Origin: Pseudeuparius sepicola
Taxonomy: Eukaryota > Arthropoda > Insecta > Coleoptera > Anthribidae
Length of the DNA: 64,000 nt
Assembly (NCBI GenBank): GCA_963920635.1
Contig: OY987298.1
Coordinates: forward strand, 125,125,735-125,189,734
Direction: 5' to 3'
Below the pieces are notes generated by a model, which ran no database searches, was not told where the DNA came from, and worked only from the letters and a program-made list of their open reading frames with translations. Made by a program: the position numbers and the translations under genes. Each line of letters starts with the position of its first letter. Position 1 is the first letter of the stretch. Positions 11,726 to 22,335 of this stretch are shown here, in pieces.

Positions 11726-11782
11726 CTGTCCTCTCAACTTTGTTATGTTTTGTCCCCCTTTACCAATTATTGACCCGGCGAC
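11726..11782 (-). CDS. hnRNP-K: hnRNP K, coding exon 2 (GxxG loop of KH domain 1)
   Basis: The 57-nt minus-strand exon encodes VAGSIIGKGGQNITKLRGQ. It has a TTTTCTAG acceptor and a GTCAGTAT donor, and both sides are phase 0. The IIGKGG segment is the KH signature (V/I-I-G-x-G-G), whose GKGG loop contacts the backbone of single-stranded RNA or DNA. Upstream it joins IPSK of exon 1 to make LLIPSKVAGSIIGKGG, the canonical start of hnRNP K KH1. hnRNP K binds C-rich single-stranded nucleic acid and acts in the nucleus and cytoplasm in splicing, translation and transcription; that role is family knowledge. Confidence 0.95.
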
Positions 11783-14700
11783 CTAGAAAAGAAGAAAACA
11801 AGTTCTCTAGAATGCCACTTATATAGATTTCAATTTCAATAATATACATATATAATATATATGATCCTACATGTTACGGGCCTAGTCGCAAACCAGGCAT
11901 TGTCGACAATTGAAATATAAATAACAAGATCTCAGGCAGTGGTATAGCGTTGGAGGGGCTGGAGGGGATTGGGCTATAGCCAGATATTACCACCATTATC
12001 TACTAATTTTCTTACTATCAAGAAAGTTATCCCGCCAGTTTTATAGGTTAAACAAAATTTTAGGCTCATGAATGACATATCTCGGCCTAGTTAGGTTGTA
12101 TGCCGCTTTGTTCGATGCCGGTGCGGAAGCGTTGAATATGCCTTAAGCCACTTTTATTCATTCGAAGCTGTGCATTCAAAACAGTTCCTTTTGTTTGCTG
12201 CCGCGAAAAATGCACACGGATTTATCGCCATGTTACAGTACGAAATAGCGCAGAGAGGTAAAACTGAGGTGATACAAAAACATAGAACTGCTTAGTATAG
12301 TTCAACGCAAGAAAGAAAACGTTTCTAAAGAATGCGGGCAACGTTGCGAGATTTCCTATACGAGTAGTCGTTATTTATTAGCGAATACAAGTTTTAGCAT
12401 ATTGAAGCCGAATTTCTGAACTCTGTAATACCGAAGAAATAAATCTCGCATCATACTCATTTGTGTTTACCATTTATTTTTAACGCGGTGTGGTAAAACA
12501 CCTATTATATTTTTTTCAACATCGTCGCGTCTACCATCGCCTTTGAAATACAGCAACAAAGCACTTCTGCGAGCGAGCCGCCGACAAAATCAGTTAGCCA
12601 ACGCGTTTTGTGCCTGTTTCTATAGTACGTGAAGTTAACTGCGTATTTGAGCTACCACACAGCGCTCACTTTTTCTGTGGCCGGCAACCTTGGCCGCCGG
12701 CGCAGAGAGCTTAGTGGCGTTTCGTATGTTCGGGAGTTAACGTGCGCAAAATGAGTAAACAGGGAAGAACGTTGCATTCTCAAAGCACGAGAAATAATTG
12801 CCAATGTTACAAGGGTTTGCCTTCCTCCATAGTCTAAGGCATCACCGTTAAAAATAATATTAACTATAAATTAAATAACAATAATTGTATGAAAATTAAG
12901 CCAGTGAGTTACACAAAATTGAGCTACGCCCCTGAACTGTGCGTAATTCTATAATATTTACGAGTACTTCTCCCTTGCATTCTGCCGTAAGGAGGACTAT
13001 AATCTCCGGTTTGCGAATTTCGTTCAGAAAACTTTGTCTTTTACACCATTATCCTTTTCCCACTTTGTCCTTTTCTTGGCATTCTGTTAACCCGCTTTAC
13101 TGTCTCTTGTTTATCTGTCACTGGATTCACCACTGTTACTACTGAATGAGACACGAATAAAACGCAGCTACTTATTTATAAAAATATTCAGCTACTTTAT
13201 CCTAATTCTTGATAAGTCGTATCCCCGTTTCTCAAAAATTATATTTTTAATTACTGTAGGCACGGCCCTTCTCAGTTCGTGTGGTAGATTTTTCCGTCGC
13301 ATGGCGCATTGGAAAGCCCGGGCGCGGTGGTTGCGGGTTGCGGCTAATTGTGCATTCGCAACCTACAGTCCCTGACAAAACTGGGCAGGGGCAGGGGTGG
13401 CGAACACAAAGGGTTAAGGAAGTGATTATTTCAAACAGGTTTCGTAAATAGCGACTAGCTATATTTTCTTCCCTTATATCGACGGTCATTATTACATTTC
13501 GGAAAAGTTAAAAATAATGACTATAAAATCTAAGGGTAAATTTTACATTATGCACTTTGGATGCACTACACACGGATGATCCATCTGAAGTTAACTTTAA
13601 ATACTGCTTTCATCTGTATTTCATCCAAAGGCAAAAATTAAAATGACTAGTGAACAAAGTAATGACCAGTGTAAACATTAGAGCGAGAGCCAAAGAATGA
13701 TCATGAATATTTGCACATTTGGATTTATTAAAATTAAATATATATTATTTGTTCTCATCGTGGGGAAAAACAAGCACAAAATGTAACCAATTTCCTGTGT
13801 ACACCGCCACACCACTAGGTGAATCACGCAAGAACTTCATTTGCTCATTTACAAACTCGTTAAGAACCGCATTCTTCGATAATACTTTGTACACATAATA
13901 TTACGCTCAAATAGAGAAAATAGCTCGACAAGAAAGGCAATTTTTCAAATAAAATAGGGAAGTAACAGTACAAACTAATAGATACAAATGATTGACATTC
14001 ATTGCAGTTTAATTAATTTAAAAAATCGATTGACGCGTGAAAGGCTTATTACCAGCTCTTCAAGATGTAACGTCACCCAGACAATTTAACTTATTCCCTA
14101 TTTATCCTACGCGCATTTGTCAAAAATAAGTCAAACTGATCATTTGTAGTTTACGAATGTCAACTACACATACAAAAATTTGACAATTTTCTTAATAAAA
14201 AAACACCTTAGGTATTATAGCCCTCGGTTACCCTATCTGAAATGTTTGAAGATATGATAAATTGAAATTTTCTGTGCATCTCCCAAATAAACAAAGATGT
14301 AGATGCGACTTATTGCCAATCTCTGATACGAGTCTTCTTCTCCCTTCTCCTAATAATATTCTAGTGCGCCGCTGGCCTGTGGTAATGCAAAATAAGTAAA
14401 CGTTTGCGCCATACGCCACATGGGCCCTATAGCGTGTTTGTCTGGCTTATGTCATAAGAAAATGATGGGTGTTCGTGTTGCTTTTTAAGCGTAATGCAGT
14501 GGTTTACCTTTCTCAGATGTGATACGAACTTTTCAAACCGAGATAGCGAAAACAAAGGGAAATATATTAAATATTAATAAGGAAGGGCGCAGGATGGACA
14601 TTTGAATTATATTGATCATTGCAGTTTAAAGTATACAATGCACGAAAGTTTGTAAATTCCATTGAAACGTATCTGATTAAAAAATAAAAATAACATTTAT

Positions 14701-15396
14701 TTGCAAGCTGATGTTCTGGGAAGAATAATCTCGGCGAGTTTAACGTTTGACGCATATACTTATACAATGAGAGTAGATAAGAACAAAAATATAATAATAA
14801 GTCGGCAACCTATCGCATACTTGCGCCGGTGGCGATGCTAAATCAAGGTACCTAGTTATCAAATTAGCTCATACTCGTATAAATATTGAAAGTTTTGATC
14901 AATTCTGTTTAACAGGTGATAATCTTGAAGCAGAAGAAACGATTTAGATCTCACGCCTGATTTTAAATTACAAAAATGTTCCATGTATACTACTATGAAA
15001 ACTGCTGTAACGTGCTCGTATTTAAATCAAACGTCGAAAGACAAAAAATCGCCCTTAGGTTATTTAACATTTAATTAGAGTGAACTCTCGTAATCAGATT
15101 TATTGCCTTTAGATTACACTCCAAAATGTCATGGCTTAAGTGCAAAAACTAAATATAGACTAAATAGCGTTAACTATTGTAGGCCTATAATAAATACAAA
15201 TACGTATGAATATTGAAACATAAAATATTGTAATGATCAAGTAGCTTCTGTTTCATTGGCCTTGATTTCTAGATGGCCTTGTCCTGGCTTTATGATAAAC
15301 CGCAAACATTTTCATTAACAACTTTTGCAAGTTTCCTTTACACGCACAAACCCATGTACGCGATTTTTTCAGAACTAATTGTTGGAATAACCTCAG
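11783..15396. other. hnRNP K intron 1, proximal part
   Basis: No repeat family was identified. CpG-rich patches at about 12520-12760 (with CCGGCAACCTTGGCCGCCGG) and 13250-13440 contrast with the AT-rich background and may be regulatory or remnants. Small ORFs (at most 80 codons) show no known domain. Confidence 0.45.
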
Positions 15397-15403
15397 TATA
15401 TAA
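15397..15403 (+). promoter_or_regulatory. Possible TATA box of the nested gene
   Basis: TATATAA lies 36 nt upstream of the proposed start codon at 15439, which would leave a very short 5' UTR. AT-rich sequence makes chance matches common, so this is weak support. Confidence 0.3.
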
Positions 15404-15438
15404 TCCGGTCTTGATATCAAATTATACGTTTTTGAATC

Positions 15439-15507
15439 ATGCATGTGTTCTGTGTATTATTTCTGCTCCATGCTCAATTTTTAGGTATCTTCTCGCAAGG
15501 CAAAAAT
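15439..15507 (+). CDS. Secreted ML/DUF1091-like protein, exon 1 (signal peptide)
   Basis: This exon encodes MHVFCVLFLLHAQFLGIFSQ plus GKN, a typical signal peptide with a hydrophobic core and probable cleavage near the exon end. It ends in phase 0 at GTAAGT, followed by a 51-nt intron. The four exons (15439-15507, 15559-15723, 20496-20654, 21000-21158) are all phase 0 with consensus sites and give a complete 183-residue product. The gene is nested in hnRNP K intron 1 on the opposite strand. The start was chosen because it is the only ATG in this frame giving a signal peptide that splices into exon 2. The function is not recognised. Size, secretion, two conserved-looking cysteines and the GEYxLxG..YGTLKV pattern recall DUF1091/MD-2-related lipid-recognition proteins, but this is by eye only. 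Confidence 0.8.
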
Positions 15508-15558
15508 GTAAGTGTTATTTGGCGTTCTTGTATGTAATTTTTATGACTTTCATTACAG
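15508..15558 (+). other. 51-nt mini-intron of the nested gene
   Basis: It runs from GTAAGTGTTATT to CATTACAG with a T-rich stretch before the acceptor. Insect introns of 50-70 nt are common, and the neighbouring exons keep phase 0 across it. Confidence 0.75.
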
Positions 15559-15723
15559 TCTGGTCCAGTTGGCAAACTGACCTTCAAATCCATGGACGCT
15601 TGTGAAGATTTTGTAGCTCCGGATGAAGAAATGGTAATAGAGACATTAGTTCGCAATGAAGACAACAAGAACGTTGTAGACTACTACATGAAAATTCCTT
15701 ACGATTTTGACAGTACAATGCCT
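15559..15723 (+). CDS. Secreted ML/DUF1091-like protein, exon 2
   Basis: 55 codons in phase 0, from TTACAG acceptor to GTGAGT donor. It reads SGPVGKLTFKSMDACEDF... and ends YYMKIPYDFDSTMP. It supplies the first mature cysteine (residue 38) and acidic, strand-like segments (EEMVIETLVRNED). Overlapping minus-strand ORFs here are shadows. Confidence that it is coding comes from the splice sites, the reading frame and the join to exons 1 and 3. Confidence 0.85.
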
Positions 15724-16439
15724 GTGAGTATAAAGTCTTAACAATTAGCATGCCAAGAGTTTTGACCACTATCTCTTGACCTATGCTAAGGTGCTAGCTA
15801 CACTAAAAAGCACAAGAGAATATGAAAATAAACTCAAAATTAAAGTCTCAATCAGCTTTTTTTGAGAAATCATTGCCCGGGTCAAAAATAAAAAATAACA
15901 TGTTGTAATGATGGGACAAAACTATTTTGGGTATGTGACAGAGTGAACGAGCATCCAATAGAGCTCCACCTGATTTAGAGAGAGAACTCACTTCAAAGAT
16001 CATCCAAACTTGAAAAGCTACGAATAAGAAGGGCATCGGGAAAGATAGTATGGATCAGATCCGATCATCAAGCCCCAATGGCAACGAAACAGCATATAAT
16101 GGGTTTGTTCTAACAGGCAGTTGCCAACAGGTCAGTGTCAATCAAATCAGAGAATTTAAAATCAACCAATTATATTGACACTGACTGGTTTCTGATGTCT
16201 GCGTTGGAACAGGCCTAATAATTAGGTGATTCTATGTAACACTAGGTCAGTGGAATCCACTGCAAAGAACCTCACCTCTCCATCTCAATGAGCTGATTAG
16301 CTGATTAAAAGTTCCACGCCTTGTTGCTGGGTATACCGTCTGCTATATTGGACGATTCCGTATGTACAGAATTCACGCTAAAACTCCGAATCCCTATTTT
16401 TTCTCTAAATTTTGCAGATAGAGAAATAAGTTTTATATA
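15724..16439. other. Intron 2 of the nested gene, first part
   Basis: AT-rich sequence without a recognised repeat or open frame of note. Confidence 0.5.
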
Positions 16440-16487
16440 CAATGGCCGTCATTAGGCTTTTTGCCCAAATGCTAATGACGGCCATTG
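16440..16487. repeat. Short perfect hairpin
   Basis: CAATGGCCGTCATTAG and its exact complement CTAATGACGGCCATTG flank a 16-nt loop. It is a small foldback, possibly the remains of a DNA element; no associated ORF. Confidence 0.8.
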
Positions 16488-16707
16488 CGATAAAAATTTT
16501 AAAATAGTTTTTGTCTCAAAATGTGAAATGTGAGTAATTAAAATTTGTATCGACCAAAAGAATAAAATTATGCGTGTTGCTCGCTACAGATCGAAAAAGC
16601 CATTTTATGGGCCAAAATGTTGAATCACCACGCACGTGCTGTACATTGAGTCTTAACCGAATTGGTCGAATTTGGGCTTGTTGAAGAGAGCTTTCCTTCA
16701 CGCTTTA

Positions 16708-17431
16708 GTCACCGCTAGAGGGCGCAATTTGAAAAATTTCCCTTTTATTACAATTTTCTCCAACATATTTTTTCTGTTATAATCGAAAAGTAAATTAAAT
16801 TCACAACAAAAAGTACCAAAGGTTCAAATCGATATCTTGATTAGTTTCGGAGTTATCGCCAAAAGAATAATAATTATTAATATGTTATTTGAAAGAAGGT
16901 AGGTATTTGTTGTCAAAGATTTCCGTGGTCAAGCATGCCATGAAATAAATAAAAATCTGCTTGAGCTTTTCGTAAATACCTGACAGCGTATTCACGTTCC
17001 GCAAGTGGAGCATATATTCAAAACATTGAAAATATACGGCACGTATATCTAAGCCTCGGCATTTGTATAAGGCATTTTTTAATAAATGCGCAACACACAA
17101 TTTTAACTAAAAATTTACAAAAATCCAAGATTTTACACGATACTAATAATAAAGCTTGAATCATGCGACTTTTAATTTTTGCTTCCCTAGAAACCAAACG
17201 ATTTTGTTTCATGGCTTACTAGATGATTTCCGAGAGGTAAGGTAAGTAAATTAGAAATACGTTTAACGGAATAAAAAGTGAGAAAAGAGATTACATGTTG
17301 ATAATTATTCTTTTGGCGAATGAAGATATCGATTTGAACCTTTGGTATTTTTTGTTGTAAATTTAAAACACTGCATTTAAAATTTTGGAGAAAATTATAA
17401 TAAAAGGGAAATTGCGCCCTCTAGCGGTGAC
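16708..17431. mobile_element. Inverted-repeat element, GTCACCGCTAGAGGGCGCAA ends
   Basis: The left end GTCACCGCTAGAGGGCGCAA is matched by its complement at 17411-17431. A second inverted block around 16820 and 17290-17345 (GGTTCAAATCGATATCTT and complement) shows that the arms run inward for over 150 bp. Target duplication is not clear. Confidence 0.75.
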
Positions 17432-17579
17432 CACGAAATTCGAAATGACCTTACTGGACAATCATTTGGTAGAAGGCAGTGGCGTAACTACGGAAGAGTA
17501 GGCCCGTGTTCAAAATTTCAGGTGGGCCCCTGTGTTTTTTTTTATGTTTGAAAGTGGTATGACAATGACAAACATTGTA

Positions 17580-17922
17580 CAGGATGTCTCATTTTCGATA
17601 CTTTTGCAAGTTATATTATTTATATTTTGAAATTCTTACCTCCTAGAAAAAAACGTGCACGCCACTGAATTCTACGTGAAAAAATCTATAAGGTCGATTT
17701 TTACCATTTCAACAAGTTATAGCGTATATAGCAGATATAGGGGGGTGCCTGAGAATGGCAAATTTTGAAAATCACCTTGTGTTTATAAAACTAAGGAGGC
17801 CGTATGAAAATTCTGTACAGGAGCCTTTCTTTATAAGTAGGTCAGTGTCCCGAAAACCGCAACTAACTATTTCTAAAAATAATCGAGATACCTCGCAAAA
17901 GTAGCGAAAATGGGACACCCTG
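17580..17922. mobile_element. Small mariner-like inverted-repeat element
   Basis: CAGGATGTCTCATTTTCG at the left and CGAAAATGGGACACCCTG at the right, each next to TA. The arms extend inward with mismatches. It is nested in the hAT-like element. Confidence 0.75.
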
Positions 17923-18053
17923 TAGGTGCATAGAGAATAATACAACTTAAACTTTGTATTGACCAACAGTTAAAAGTAATGCACATTGCTCACTACAGGT
18001 CGAAAAACGCCATTTTATAGGTCAAAATGTTGAATCATCATGTACGTTCTGTA

Positions 18054-18594
18054 CCGGGTGATCCAAACTCGACCCTCAGGCCTACTAAGGGAACACAAAA
18101 ACTGAAAATAAAATTTCGAACAGGGGCTCTTAAATTTAATGGAATGAATAACATGGAATTTTTCTATTCACTAAGATCGGTTTTCCGAAATATAACTAGC
18201 CATGGAAACAATTGCGATAGTCAGAAATTATTTAAGAGTATGTTAGGGTGCCTTGTGCACCATTAAATTTGTTATTTGAGTATTTTTTGAATTGTGCTTG
18301 TTACTGACTTGTTTGCTATTATAGTTTGTTACAAAAATTGTTTTTCAATATTCCAGTTGAAAAAATTTAAGAGTGCACTGCACAAGACAACCTAACATTC
18401 TCTTAAATAATTTCTGACTATCAATTGTAAATTTTGAACAATAAAAGATACAGAAAATCTTTTCCTATAAAAGTTGTTGAGAAGAACTTTCAATATAGTA
18501 CCTATGTCCTATTAAGGAACCCCTGTTCGAAATTTTATTCACAATTTTCGTGTTCCTGCAGTAGGCCTGGGGCGTCGAGTTTGGATCATCCTAT
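18054..18594. mobile_element. Inverted-repeat element, CCGGGTGATCC..GGATCATCCTA
   Basis: The left arm 18054-18135 (GATCCAAACTCGACCCTCAG, AGGCCTACTAAGGGAAC) is matched in inverse order by about 18500-18594 (GTTCCTGCAGTAGGCCTGGG, GTCGAGTTTGGATCATC). TA flanks the left end. A second inverted block lies inside (18235-18260 and 18370-18420). Confidence 0.75.
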
Positions 18595-19207
18595 AGGGAC
18601 ATTATTTACTCTTAAGTTATTATACATTTTTTGTACTACCCTTGCATTTTTATTGTTGCGAAATTTCAATCACCCTCTAAGTAACCGATTAGAGATTCTG
18701 ACTCGTCGGTTATTATCAATTGGCTCGCATCGGAAAAACCGAAATTTATGCGCCCTGCATGAACCTTGGTGGCGGTGGGCCCCTAGCAGCTCTGGGCCCG
18801 TGTTCACCGCACACTCTGAACACCCTGTAGTTACGCCACTAGGTAGAAGAAGGAAAGCTCTCTTCAACAAGCCAAATCGGTTAAGCCAAACCAGAGCTAG
18901 CAGCATTTTTTCAAATCAAGGTTTATCCGCTCGTTTCACCTCTATTTGAAGAGCTAGAGCAAAAAAATCCTTAACGAAAATTGTTCAGAATTTACCTTTA
19001 TTAGTCGTTTTTGTGAGAAAACTCATTTTTCAAATTTACTGGTTGCGAATACGCCCCATAGCGACCGACCTACGAACTTAAAAAAAATTTCCAGCGATTT
19101 TTCGTGACCACATTACTTAAGAAGATTTTTTTCCCAAAGCTCCAGGACTATTAATTCCTGAGATATTTATGGTACCTCTTCGCCCTTAACGAAACACCCT
19201 GTATATA

Positions 19208-19710
19208 CAGTGCCCGGCAGAAAGTACGCACCATATGGGATTGTTTTTATTTTACATTTATCAGAAATTAAATGTTCGAAAATATGAAAAAGGCTCAAGG
19301 GTAAAGTAGCCTTATTTTTAATTTTAGAGAAAACATGTAAAAAGTTGTTTAGAAAAATGCCGTTTCATGTTTATATTCCAAAAAACACTTTTTCAGCATT
19401 TTTTCTGAATCACCCTGGATAGAAAATAAAACCACTTTATTTGATATGCCAGTTCTATTTCAGAGAGGATTTAACATTTATAAACGCGAGTGCCATAAAA
19501 ATTAGGATTATTAGTTTATGAACTTCGAAATAAAACAAGGTTTGCACCAAAAAAATAGTATTTTTCGTTTTTATTTTGCAGGAGCCATAATAATTACTGT
19601 TCAAACAAATTAATTGAGTTTGCGGGAATGCAGAAACTTTTATCAATAATAAAGTTTTCTGATAAATGTAAAAAAAAATAATCCCATATGGTGCGTACTT
19701 TCTGATATAT
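19208..19710. mobile_element. Inverted-repeat element, GAAAGTACGCACCATATGGG ends
   Basis: The arms around 19219-19268 and 19655-19703 share GAAAGTACGCACCATATGGG and its complement plus the adjacent TTTACATTTATCAGAAA. The flanks are TATA-rich. It is a non-autonomous element in intron 2 of the nested gene. Confidence 0.8.
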
Positions 19711-19719
19711 ACTCTTATA

Positions 19720-20462
19720 CAGGATGATTTAGTAATTATTCGGGAAAAACTTAAAGTTTTCGAGATACAGGATGTTGAAGTTTCAAGAAAAAATCGTTTA
19801 TTTTGTAAAACTTCCGATTCGTCGGATAGATTTGGGCTTGGTACTTACACAACACACAAAACAAAATTTTGTCGATTTATTCTAATCCATCTAGCTCAGT
19901 TGTTTATAATTTTAGATAAAAAATGTAAATACCAAAGTTGGAAGGAATTGTGTCCAAAATGCGGTTATCATGTCCTAATTTCCGCGACAGCTGCCATTTT
20001 CGAGAAATATTACACTAATTTGTGTTTTTTTAAATGGAAACCATAGTTATTTCCGTTATTTTTCTGAATAACCATATCGAGTATTATATCGTTGGAAAGC
20101 TTTGAAAATGCCTGATTTTTTTGAGACAATGGCCAACTATGGTTTCTATTTAAAAAACACAAGTTTGTGTCATATCTCAAAAAAGCTGCCCCGGAAAGTA
20201 GGACATGATAACCGCACTGGGGATACAAATCCCTCCAACTTTGGTATTTACACTTTTTATCTAAAATCAGAAACAACGAAGCTAGACGGATTAGAATAAA
20301 ACGGCAAAAATTCGTTTTTTCAAAATATATAGTAGGCCCAGCCTTTTTTCAAAAATCCACAAGGCGAGCACAACACTGCAATTCTTTCCCCATTTAACCT
20401 TCCTTCTATCTCCGCTAGTTTCTGAGATCCCCATACTGATCATCAAAAAAAACCTCACCCTA
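19720..20462. mobile_element. Mariner-like inverted-repeat element abutting exon 3
   Basis: It starts CAGGATGATTTAG and ends CCTCACCC followed by TATA. The arms (19868-20050 and 20138-20312) are inverted copies. The right end (20371-20462) matches the right end of the element at 3073-4475 (AATTCTTTCCCCATTTAACC). Its end lies 34 nt before the exon 3 acceptor of the nested gene. Confidence 0.8.
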
Positions 20463-20495
20463 TACATAATATTATTATCAATATGTATGTTTCAG

Positions 20496-20654
20496 TATAC
20501 CCTAACAATATTTAAGATGGAAGGTAGTGAATGGGACCACGTTTTTGACTATGATGGAGTCCTCAACGACTTGAATGCATATGCTCAACAGGCTTGGGAT
20601 AAATTTAGGAACCAGGTAGTACCACCCCTCGCAGATCCTAAGACAATGCCAGCA
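20496..20654 (+). CDS. Secreted ML/DUF1091-like protein, exon 3
   Basis: 53 codons in phase 0, from ATGTTTCAG acceptor to GTAAGT donor. It begins YTLTIFKMEGSEWDHVFDYD and ends ADPKTMPA, including WDKFRNQVVPPL. It follows a 4.8-kb intron packed with mobile elements, one ending 34 nt upstream. Low-complexity-free, codon-like sequence and intact splice sites argue that it is a functional exon. Confidence 0.85.
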
Positions 20655-20999
20655 GTAAGTATGAAAACTATAACTTATTAGAAAAAACGTTCATGATTGC
20701 CTCGATGGTTTAATATTTTGAGGTGTCTGTTTTAAGGGACTCAGGTGCTACTTTAGCCCCGTAGTACATGATACGTTATTTTTTTCTCTCCCGCAACTAA
20801 AACTTGAACTTCATTCCTTCATTTTACCCCGAAGGTGACACACGAGACTTGAGCCCCTAAAATGATGAGTGAAGTGGGAGTTTTAGTCTTTGCGGGGCAA
20901 CAAACTAAAATAATGGATGCGCAAAAAAATAAGTGTTCATATAGTTAATAATAATTATAATTTTAAGTATTTTATGGTTTAAATGAAATGACCTTTCAG

Positions 21000-21158
21000 G
21001 GTGAATATAACTTGACTGGATTCTACGATGGCACACCGCAAGACCTGACTGTAAACCCCATCTTCTACGGCACCCTGAAAGTAATTGTGATTGTAATAAA
21101 GGATGATGTAGACATCATCTGCCGTGAACTCATAATTGAATCAAATCCCATGATGTAA
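21000..21158 (+). CDS. Secreted ML/DUF1091-like protein, exon 4 (C terminus)
   Basis: 52 codons and a TAA stop after a CTTTCAG acceptor; the preceding intron is 345 nt. It reads GEYNLTGFYDGTPQ... then FYGTLKVIVIVIKDD and IICRELIIESNPMM. It carries the second mature cysteine (residue 172), which could pair with Cys38, and one N-glycosylation sequon (NLT, residue 135). The MPxGEYxLxG..YGxLxV arrangement is what suggests a beta-sandwich lipid-recognition fold. Family assignment is tentative; that it is a complete secreted protein is well supported. Confidence 0.85.
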   Translation, partial: GEYNLTGFYDGTPQDLTVNPIFYGTLKVIVIVIKDDVDIICRELIIESNPMM

Positions 21159-21165
21159 GTTGAAT

Positions 21166-21171
21166 AATAAA
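21166..21171 (+). terminator. Polyadenylation signal AATAAA of the nested gene
   Basis: AATAAA lies 8 nt after the stop codon. That is close but usable; the 3' UTR would be very short. AT-rich context lowers specificity. Confidence 0.45.
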
Positions 21172-22335
21172 ATATTTGAAATAAACTGAAATGCCACCAG
21201 AGGAACATGACCATTTTTTAAGAGCAGCACGTGTACACAATAGGTATATTAAACAATAGTATTAAAAAACGAGCTAAAAACGTATAATGGAACCGTTGAT
21301 GTACTTTATATTTATTGTGACACAAAACCACAATGAGGTAACCGGTCTTATACATTAGCAGTATCAATCATTCTCACAAATGATAAACGCTGCTATATGC
21401 CGAAAGTTCCCATGGAATGCATAAACAAACATTTCAAATAGAGATCTCAAATTTAAATTCCTTTGGGATCGATTTTATAGCGTGGCTTTCAAGCAAACGC
21501 TTTTACACGTAATAATCACTTTCAGTACTTTTAGAAGGTTTTTAATAATTCCAAAATTAAGCAACATTTTCCATTAATGGCATTATGAAATTTTCCGTTT
21601 TATCATTTCTACAGTAATTTAATGTATAAAATTAATTTATAATTTTGGCTTATACATATTGAATCACATGGAAAATTTTGATAAAATAAAAAATAAAGAA
21701 AGAATAATCTAGGAAGCTTTCTCTTTGGGCAGAAAATTTATTATTATCGTCCAGGTCATAACAGCTTCGGCCTGTAGCTGACGTCGCTAACGTAATGAAA
21801 AGTTTTTTGAAATATGTGATAAACTCTATTTTTCCGGCCCGTAGATAACACCTTACAAGCAGAACAGTTATTTGTACAGATGGCCGCCGAAAACAACATT
21901 GAAAACTCTCTGCCTCTTGTAATGGCACGAATGTAAATTCTCGCAGGATCGATTTCTAAAGTGCGTTTACGTTCTTTTATGTCTGAAACCAATCAAGGCA
22001 ATGCCCGACCTGGATTGCCTGAACCGCACAGCTGGTAAGTAGGCAGAACGAACGAGGAAATTTGGATGGTAGGTGGCAAATTTGGAGATGTGGGTTTGCA
22101 CGCGCTTTAACACCTACGCGTATGCGCGTTTCGCATTCTGAACGAGTTGTACGTGTTCAAGGACAACATGGCGCGAAACGAACATGTGTTTGTTGTCTTT
22201 GGCTACTAATTCAAATCTAAATACCGGATTAGTCAGGTTATCTCTTTGTATTTGAGTGTTGCTTTTATGGAGATCACATATAAATTTGATATAATTGACA
22301 GTTTGTATGAGTGAGCATGTATGGCAAAGAAAACT
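21172..22335. other. hnRNP K intron 1, no recognised feature
   Basis: Mostly AT-rich. A GC-richer patch at about 22000-22200 holds no recognisable exon. Short minus-strand ORFs (78 and 92 codons) lack known motifs. Confidence 0.5.

Larger units (their letters stand above)
17477..18842. mobile_element. hAT-like non-autonomous element carrying nested insertions
   Basis: The left end CAGTGGCGTAACTACGG is matched by the right end CTGTAGTTACGCCACTA. The flanks read GTAGAAGG on the left and GTAGAAGA on the right, a 7-of-8 match, as expected for the 8-bp target duplication of hAT elements with CAG-type ends. Two smaller mariner-like elements have inserted inside. No transposase was seen. Confidence 0.7.
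16648..18900. mobile_element. Nested stack of inverted-repeat elements
   Basis: The outer inverted arms (16648-16704 and about 18851-18900, both containing GCTTGTTGAAGAGAGCTTTCC or its complement) enclose four further elements: 16708-17431, 17477-18842, and within the latter 17580-17922 and 18054-18594. A segment near 16520-16650 also recurs in direct orientation at 17940-18050. All of it sits in intron 2 of the nested secreted-protein gene. No coding remnant was recognised; the longest ORF (18434-18949) crosses element boundaries. Confidence 0.75.

Noticed and set aside
18434..18949. 171-codon plus-strand ORF
   Set aside because: It spans the boundary of at least two inverted-repeat elements and has no domain; the open frame is accidental.
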